Source of the DNA: JAOUEA01 sp963810915
GTDB taxonomy: Bacteria > Actinomycetota > UBA4738 > HRBIN12
NCBI GenBank assembly: GCA_963810915.1
Contig: CAWEPH010000006.1
Coordinates: forward strand, 310,001-374,000
DNA length: 64,000 nt
Direction of reading: 5' to 3'
The notes under the pieces were generated by a model. The model had not been told where the DNA came from. It saw only the letters and a list, made by a program, of their open reading frames with translations, and made no database searches. The translations under genes were made by a program, and so were the position numbers. Shown here one piece after another: positions 59,013 through 64,000 of this stretch; within the stretch, counting starts at the first letter, position 1, and every line of letters starts with the position of its first letter.

Positions 59013-59874
59013 GCGCGACCATCACCCGACCGGCGGAGCGGAGGGCGCCCAGGGGCGTCGTCGCGCGGTCGTCGCTGGCCCTCACGGACGGGATCATCGT
59101 CGCGCGGCGCAACCTGCTCACGCTCACGCGCGTGCCCACCGTCTTCATCTTCGAGCTCGTCCAGCCCATCATGTTCGTGCTGTTGTTCCGCTTCATCTAC
59201 GCGAACCAACATCGCGAACCTGCCCTCCCGGCCTGACCTACGTGCAGTTCCTGATGCCCGGCATCTTCATCCAGAACGCCATCTTCGGCTCGACCACGAC
59301 CGCGGTCGGGCTGGCGGAGGACATGAAGACGGGCATCGTCGACCGGTTCCGGTCCCTGCCGATGGGGCGTTCGTCGGTCCTGCTGGGCAGGGCCGCCTCG
59401 GACCTGTCGAAGAACTTCCTGCTCGTCCTCATCGTGATCGGGATCGGGCATCTCGTGGGGTTCCGGTTCGAGAACGGCATGTGGGATGCGCTCGGCGTCG
59501 TCGTGCTGGCGCTCGCCGTCGGGTTCACGTTCTCGTGGGCGATGGCCTGCATCGGCCTGTCGCTGAAGAAGGTCGAGGCCGTGCAGGCCGCGTCCTTCAC
59601 GCTGATCTTCCCGGTGGTGTTCGTGAGCTCGGCGTTCGTGCCCGTCTCCGGGATGGCGGCGTTCCTGCAGCCCATCGCGCGGCACAACCCGGTCACGATC
59701 TGGTGCAACCTCGCTCGGTACCTCTCGAACGGCCCCATAGGCATCCTCGACCCCAAGACGAAGCTGCCGGTCGACACGTTCGAGGGGCTCGTCGTGAAGT
59801 CCGTCGTGTGGATCGTCGTGCTCCTCGTGATCTTCGTGCCGCTCGCGATCCGGCTCTACCGCAAGCTCGATTGA
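59009..59874 (+). pseudogene. DrrB-type ABC-2 exporter permease, one frameshift
   Basis: ATG 59009 opens MSATITRPAERRAPRGVVAR and reaches helix 1 (VFIFELVQPIMFVLLFRFIY), then stops at 59236. The next frame resumes at PPGLTYVQFLMPGIFIQNAI and continues to 59874: LAEDMKTGIVDRFRSLPMGR (loop typical of DrrB), LLVLIVIGIGHLVGFRFENG, VVVLALAVGFTFSWAMACIG, FTLIFPVVFVSSAFVPVSGM and SVVWIVVLLVIFVPLAIRLY. A single-base indel between 59205 and 59230 is enough to explain the break. With its ATPase it would export drugs or lipids. Confidence 0.75.
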
Positions 59875-59977
59875 GAGCCACGGATCGCGCCGGATCGGGA
59901 ACACATACGCCGTAAGGTCGGTTTCCAGGTCGAGGGGCCTCCGCACCGCCCTGGAGCCGGGATCGGAAGGAGTAGCT

Positions 59978-61549
59978 GTGCTCGGGTTCGAAGGGGACAA
60001 CGCTCGCGAGAAGGTCATCGTCCTGCTCACGATGTGCTTCGCGCTGGCCATGGTGATGCTCGACAACACCGTGGTCAACGTGGCCCTGCCCAGCATCAGC
60101 CGCACCCTCGACGCCGGGGTCTCCGAGCTGCAATGGATCGTGGACGGCTACGTGCTCGCGTTCGCGTCGCTCCTGCTCACCGGCGGCATCCTCGGCGACC
60201 GCTACGGCCGCAAGAAGATGTTCCTGAGCGGACTCACCATCTTCACGCTCGCCTCGCTGGCCTGTGGGCTCTCGCAGAGCACCGGGCAGTTGATCGCGTT
60301 CCGCGCCGTGCAGGGTGTGGGCGGCGCCCTCCTGATCCCCGGCACGCTCTCCATCATCACCGTCACGTTCCCGCCTCACGAGCGCGCGAAGGCCCTCGGG
60401 CTGTGGGCCGGGGTCTCGGGCGTCGCGCTGGCCCTCGGCCCGACGCTCGGCGGGTACATCGTCGAGCAATGGGGCTGGCATTGGGTCTTCATCATCAACG
60501 TGCCCGTCGGCTTCGTGGCGTTCTTCGTGGCGCTGCGGACGGTGACCGAATCGCGCTCCGAGGTGGAGCGCCAGCTGGACATCCCCGGGCTGGTGTTGGG
60601 CACCGGCGCCCTGTTCAGCGTCACCTACGGACTGATCGAGGCCAACCAGCGGGGCTGGACCGACCCGCTGATCCTCGCATCGTTCGTCGCGTTCGCCGTG
60701 CTGCTCGTCGCGTTCCTGCTGTGGGAGTCGCGCAACCCGCACGCGATGATGCCGCTCAGCTACTTCAAGATCCCGGCGTTCTCGGCGGGGAACACCGTTG
60801 CCTTCTCGGTGACCTTGGGCATGTTCGCGACCTTCTTCTTCCTGTCGCTGTTCATGCAGGAGATCCTCGGGTACTCGCCGTTCCAGGCGGGGGTGCGGTT
60901 CCTGCCCATGACGCTGGCCATCATCGTGACGGCCCCCTACGCCGGGAAGTACGCCTCCAAGCACGGCTCGCGGGCGCCCATGACGTACGGATTGCTGCTG
61001 TCGGGCGGCGGGCTCCTCCTGCTTGGCGCAACCCTCAACGTGAGCACCCCGTACTGGTACCTCGCCCCCATCTTCGCGATCATGGGCCACGGGATGGGCG
61101 CCACCATGGCCCCGATGACCGCGGCGGTGATGAACTCCGTGGGGCCTCAGCGCGCGGGCCTCGGCTCTGCGATGACCAACACCAGCCGCGAGGTGGGCGG
61201 GGTGCTCGGCATCGCGCTGCTCGGCACGATCCTCACCACGAAGCTCAAGTCCGCGCTGGGGCCGGCCCTCACGGGGATCGGCCTCTCGGCACAACAGCAG
61301 GCGTCCATCACCGCGAGCGCCGGGCACGGGCAGCTCGAGGTCGGCGGCCTCACGTCGCAGCAGGCCGCGGCGGTGAGCGCCGCCTACGGGGACGCGTTCA
61401 TGAGCGGGTTCCACGTCGCGCTGATGTTCGCCGGGGCGGTGCTCGTCGTGGCGGCCTTGGTGGCCAACCGATTCATCCCGGGCCGCGAGGCGCTCGTGCC
61501 CGCGGGCGCGCGGGCGCCAGAGGGCGTCGCGGTCGCTGAGGCGGGCTAG
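59978..61549 (+). CDS. MFS multidrug exporter, DHA2 (EmrB/QacA) family
   Basis: A 523-residue 14-helix transporter from GTG 59978 behind GGAAGGAG. Motif A: LGDRYGRKKMFLSGLTIF; motif D-like ALAMVMLDNTVVNVALPSIS at helix 1 (LDxTVVNVALP is the DHA2 signature); motif C-like GVSGVALALGPTLGGYIVEQ (antiporter). Further conserved: WHWVFIINVPVGFVAFF. It follows the ABC permease with 103 bases between, in the same direction, giving a likely ABC plus MFS resistance cluster. The divergent lon promoter is upstream. Confidence 0.92.
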   Translation: MLGFEGDNAREKVIVLLTMCFALAMVMLDNTVVNVALPSISRTLDAGVSELQWIVDGYVLAFASLLLTGGILGDRYGRKKMFLSGLTIFTLASLACGLSQSTGQLIAFRAVQGVGGALLIPGTLSIITVTFPPHERAKALGLWAGVSGVALALGPTLGGYIVEQWGWHWVFIINVPVGFVAFFVALRTVTESRSEVERQLDIPGLVLGTGALFSVTYGLIEANQRGWTDPLILASFVAFAVLLVAFLLWESRNPHAMMPLSYFKIPAFSAGNTVAFSVTLGMFATFFFLSLFMQEILGYSPFQAGVRFLPMTLAIIVTAPYAGKYASKHGSRAPMTYGLLLSGGGLLLLGATLNVSTPYWYLAPIFAIMGHGMGATMAPMTAAVMNSVGPQRAGLGSAMTNTSREVGGVLGIALLGTILTTKLKSALGPALTGIGLSAQQQASITASAGHGQLEVGGLTSQQAAAVSAAYGDAFMSGFHVALMFAGAVLVVAALVANRFIPGREALVPAGARAPEGVAVAEAG

Positions 61550-61609
61550 CCTCGCCGACCGGCGCCGACGTTCCGCACGACCGGCCTCTCTGACAGGATG
61601 GGCGGGTAG

Positions 61610-62698
61610 ATGATCGTCGTCCGCGTGCTCGCCGTGACGCTGGGCGTCCTGCTCCTCGTGGTGACGCTCCTGTCGTCCGTGAAGACGGTCATCCTGCCGC
61701 GGTCGGTGCCCTCGCTGATCACGCGGGCCGTCTTCCTCTTCATGCGGAGGGTCTTCCAGGTCATCGCACACCGGAAGATGAGCTACGCGCGCCGTGACCG
61801 CATCCTCGCCTGGTACGCGCCGATGTCGCTGATCGGGACCCTCGTGGCGTGGCTCGCCCTCGTGATGGCCGCGTACACGCTGATCTTCTGGGGCACCGAT
61901 CAGCTCACGTGGGTCGAGTCGTTCGAGATGTCCGGCTCCGCGCTGTTCACGCTGGGTACGACCCGCCCGACGAACCTCGCGAGCAACGCGCTCGTCTTCA
62001 CCGAGGCGGCGATCGGGCTGTTCCTCCTCGCGTTGCTGATCACGTTCCTGCCGAGCATCTACACGGCCTTCTCACGGCGGGAGCTGGGCGTGACGGCCCT
62101 GGCCGTGCGTGCGGGCGAGCCTCCGTCGGGGGTCGAGATGATGCAGCGATTCTGGGTGCTCGAACGCATGGAGCAATTGAACGACGTCTGGACCGAGTGG
62201 GAACGTTGGTTCGTCGACGTCGAGGAGACCCACACGTCGCTCTCGGCCCTGGCGTTCTTCCGATCGCCGCAGGCCGATCATTCGTGGGTGACGGCGGCGG
62301 GAGCCGTGCTCGACGGCGCCGCGCTCGCGGTGTCGACCGTGGATGTCGAGCGCGACGTGCAGGCCGAGTTCTGCCTACGGGCGGGGTACCTGTGCCTGCG
62401 CAGGGTCGCGGGGTTCTTCCGCGTCCCCTACGACCCCGACCCCGAGCCCGACGATCCCATCTCGATCACGCGCGAGGAGTGGGACGAGGCCGTGGCCGTG
62501 CTCGAGCTCGCCGGCGTGCCGATCAAGGCGGATCGCGACCGGGCATGGCGGGACTTCGCGGGGTGGCGCGTGAACTACGACACGGTGCTGCTGGCCCTCG
62601 CCAACCTCACCAACGCGCCCCCCGCGCTCTGGTCCTCGGATCGCTCCGGCATCGGGACGCTGAAGGTGCGGATGCTTCGACCCACGGTGCCGCGGTGA
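61610..62698 (+). CDS. Pore-loop membrane protein, Ion_trans_2-like with atypical filter
   Basis: A 362-residue protein. Helix 1 about 5-25 (LAVTLGVLLLVVTLLSSVKT), helix 2 about 75-95 (LVAWLALVMAAYTLIFWGTD), a pore-like loop (FEMSGSALFTLGTTRPTNLA) and helix 3 about 118-140 (ALVFTEAAIGLFLLALLITF). The two helices flanking a pore loop with Thr-Leu-Gly-Thr-Thr look like a K+ channel whose TVGYG filter is changed. A large soluble C-terminal part (about 160-362) has Trp-rich helices. Ion selectivity, if any, is unknown. It follows the MFS gene by 60 bases. Confidence 0.7.
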   Translation: MIVVRVLAVTLGVLLLVVTLLSSVKTVILPRSVPSLITRAVFLFMRRVFQVIAHRKMSYARRDRILAWYAPMSLIGTLVAWLALVMAAYTLIFWGTDQLTWVESFEMSGSALFTLGTTRPTNLASNALVFTEAAIGLFLLALLITFLPSIYTAFSRRELGVTALAVRAGEPPSGVEMMQRFWVLERMEQLNDVWTEWERWFVDVEETHTSLSALAFFRSPQADHSWVTAAGAVLDGAALAVSTVDVERDVQAEFCLRAGYLCLRRVAGFFRVPYDPDPEPDDPISITREEWDEAVAVLELAGVPIKADRDRAWRDFAGWRVNYDTVLLALANLTNAPPALWSSDRSGIGTLKVRMLRPTVPR

Positions 62699-62713
62699 GC
62701 TGTTCCTGGAGGC

Positions 62714-63193
62714 TCACCGGCCCGGCTTGAACACCATGTCCGCGATCACGACGATCAGCACGACCTGGTCGATGCGGGAGATCGCGAAGATCCTGCGGAT
62801 CCCAGCCTGCACGGTGGGCGAGGCCGGACCCTCGGTCTCCATGTCCTTCGCGAGCTTGCCCGAGGTCGGACCGAGGAAGAACGCCCCGGTGACGAACGTC
62901 GCGGCGTAGCCGACCAACCCCACGAGGATCCAGGTGTCGGTGAACCCCAAGGCGGGCGTGTACAGCACCAGGACGATCCCCATCACCAGCACGGTCAGGG
63001 ACACCGGCATGAAGAACTGCATCCCGGCCTTCTCGATGTCCTTGGCGAACGCCGCGAGGCGGAGAGGGTCGTCCGCGCGCTTCAGCCGCGTCGCGAGGTA
63101 TTGCACGAACAGCCCACCGCCGACCCAGGCAACGGCCGCGATCACGTGAACGAACTTGAGCGTGTTGTACACCCCGGTGCTGAACGCGAGCAC
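62714..63193 (-). CDS. DUF2269 family membrane protein
   Basis: A 159-residue four-helix membrane protein: TLKFVHVIAAVAWVGGGLFV, QFFMPVSLTVLVMGIVLVLY, WILVGLVGYAATFVTGAFFL and IDQVVLIVVIADMVFKPG. The first helix has the FVHVIAAVAWVGG motif of the DUF2269/CopD-like group, with His and Trp near the outer face. Function unknown in the family; a heme or metal role has been suggested from the conserved His. It lies tail to tail with the pore-loop gene. Confidence 0.82.
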   Translation of the reverse strand: MLAFSTGVYNTLKFVHVIAAVAWVGGGLFVQYLATRLKRADDPLRLAAFAKDIEKAGMQFFMPVSLTVLVMGIVLVLYTPALGFTDTWILVGLVGYAATFVTGAFFLGPTSGKLAKDMETEGPASPTVQAGIRRIFAISRIDQVVLIVVIADMVFKPGR

Positions 63194-63314
63194 GGATCCT
63201 CCTTCGGTCGGCGACCTCCCGGCTCCCCACGTCGAGGTACGGACCGACGCAGGCTATCCGAGCGAGCCGCCCGGGGGAAGCAGGTCGCGCCGCGGAGGCT
63301 GCCGGCCGGGCCGA

Positions 63315-64000
63315 TCACCGGATCAGACGGCTCATCCGCCGGTCGGCGAGGATCTTCCCGCCGGTCTGGCACGAGGGGCAGTAGGTGACCTCGTGGGACT
63401 CGTAGGAGACGCGCCGCAGGTCCTCGCCGCACGCGGGACAGGGCTCCCCCGCCCGGTTGTGCACGGTGAAGTGGTCCCCGAGCTTGGTGGGCAGCCCTCC
63501 CGAACGCTTCCGCTCCATCTCGAGCGCCTCGTCGAGCACCGCGTGCATCGCGTTCACAAGGCGCTCGCGTTCCGCGGCGTCCAGCTTGCTCAGCGACGCG
63601 TACGGCGAGAGCCGCGCGGCGTGCAGGATGTCGTCGCTGTAGCCGCGGCCGACGCCGGAGATGGTGCGCTGGTCGCGCAGGATCGTGTGCACGCGGCGCG
63701 TGTCCTCCGCGCTCATCAGCCAGGCGTCTGCCTCCGCGGTGAGGACCTCGGGACCCAGCTTCGCGAGCGGGCCGTCGTCGCCCTCGGCCAGGACCCACCA
63801 ACCCGCCTTGCGCTGCGTGCCGAACTCCTTCACCAGGACGCTCGGCCGATCGAGGGCGCGTATCCGCAGGACCGATCCCCGCGGCTTCGTCGACTTCGGC
63901 GGAGCCTCGACGTCCACGCGCCCTCCCTGGGATAGGTGCACCAGAAGGCGCGGACCCCCCAGCTCCCCGACGAGGTACTTCCCGCGGTTGCCGACGTGGT
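63315..64000 (-). CDS. Formamidopyrimidine-DNA glycosylase family protein (Fpg/Nei), 5' part missing
   Basis: The 3' part of a Fpg/Nei base-excision DNA glycosylase; the N-terminal catalytic Pro and the first about 50 residues lie beyond the window. Visible: HVGNRGKYLVGELGG at the window edge, then LLVHLSQGGRVDV, the H2TH domain (LSPYASLSKLDAAERERLVN, with GVGRGYSDDILHAARL before it), and a complete zinc finger CPAC...CPSC ending GGKILADRRMSRLIR. The last residues usually read TQ-x-CP-x-CG; here the ending is RRMSRLIR. It removes oxidised purines or pyrimidines. Confidence 0.92.
   Translation of the reverse strand, partial: HVGNRGKYLVGELGGPRLLVHLSQGGRVDVEAPPKSTKPRGSVLRIRALDRPSVLVKEFGTQRKAGWWVLAEGDDGPLAKLGPEVLTAEADAWLMSAEDTRRVHTILRDQRTISGVGRGYSDDILHAARLSPYASLSKLDAAERERLVNAMHAVLDEALEMERKRSGGLPTKLGDHFTVHNRAGEPCPACGEDLRRVSYESHEVTYCPSCQTGGKILADRRMSRLIR

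Noticed and set aside
1..64000. CRISPR array, rRNA operon or complete insertion sequence
   Set aside because: No regularly spaced direct repeats, no rRNA-like conserved stretches and no transposase or integrase gene were recognised. The duplicated 690-bp segment has no terminal inverted repeats that I can see.

Overview
The window is 64 kb of GC-rich DNA with short intergenic gaps, frequent GTG starts and many 4-nt start/stop overlaps. It most likely comes from an actinobacterium (Actinomycetota). The best evidence is the gene order mec - moeB-like - cysO ... cysM - murI - MBL hydrolase - rph - rdgB, which matches the known Mycobacterium block mec-cysO-cysM-(rhomboid)-murI-Rv1339-rphA-Rv1341. 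A BTAD/AfsR-type giant regulator, an InhA-like enoyl reductase, DrrA/DrrB-like drug export genes and a DUF4333 lipoprotein fit the same phylum. Nothing fixes the genus; an uncultured lineage is plausible.

Layout. 1-9 kb is accessory and partly decayed. It holds the 3' end of tRNA-Arg, two copies of an interspersed hairpin repeat, remnants of an XRE-type regulator, an ECF sigma factor overlapping a membrane-anchored beta-propeller gene, small orphan genes, and one copy of a 690-bp duplicated segment carrying a RibD_C/DHFR-like gene. 9-20 kb has a frameshifted secreted metallophosphoesterase, an FkbM methyltransferase, purE-purK, a multiply frameshifted K+ channel, a YcaQ-like protein, a polytopic membrane protein, two tandem HemL-like aminotransferases and tRNA-His. 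20-30 kb has a cupin, the BTAD/ATPase regulator, tRNA-Lys, the second copy of the 690-bp segment, a zinc-ribbon RodZ-like protein, an L,D-transpeptidase, tRNA-Leu, a third hairpin repeat, a cupin, another RibD_C protein and a secreted beta-helix protein.

30-43 kb is mostly a reverse-strand housekeeping block: an orphan histidine kinase, rdgB, rph, an MBL hydrolase, murI, cysM, then a decayed island (PepSY protein, broken PQQ-like propeller, sigma-factor remnant, truncated CPBP protease), then cysO, a MoeB-like adenylyltransferase and the JAMM peptidase mec. selD and a DoxX-Rieske fusion follow. 43-55 kb holds a two-component system, a cNMP/CBS/DUF294 signalling protein, fabI, an SDR, a DUF885 peptidase-like protein, an AIM24 protein and an ABC exporter pair. 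55-64 kb holds lon, a DrrAB-like ABC exporter with an MFS drug exporter, a pore-loop membrane protein, a DUF2269 protein and the 3' part of an Fpg/Nei DNA glycosylase.

How the genes work together. CysO, the MoeB-like protein, CysM and Mec form the protein-thiocarboxylate route to cysteine. PurE and PurK carry out two consecutive steps of purine synthesis. RdgB and Fpg protect against damaged nucleotides and bases. MurI and the L,D-transpeptidase act on peptidoglycan. The two exporter clusters suggest antibiotic or toxin export. Several accessory genes carry frameshifts while the core genes are intact, so either local decay or clustered base-calling errors must be kept in mind. All coordinates and protein readings come from manual reading of the sequence; no database search was possible.
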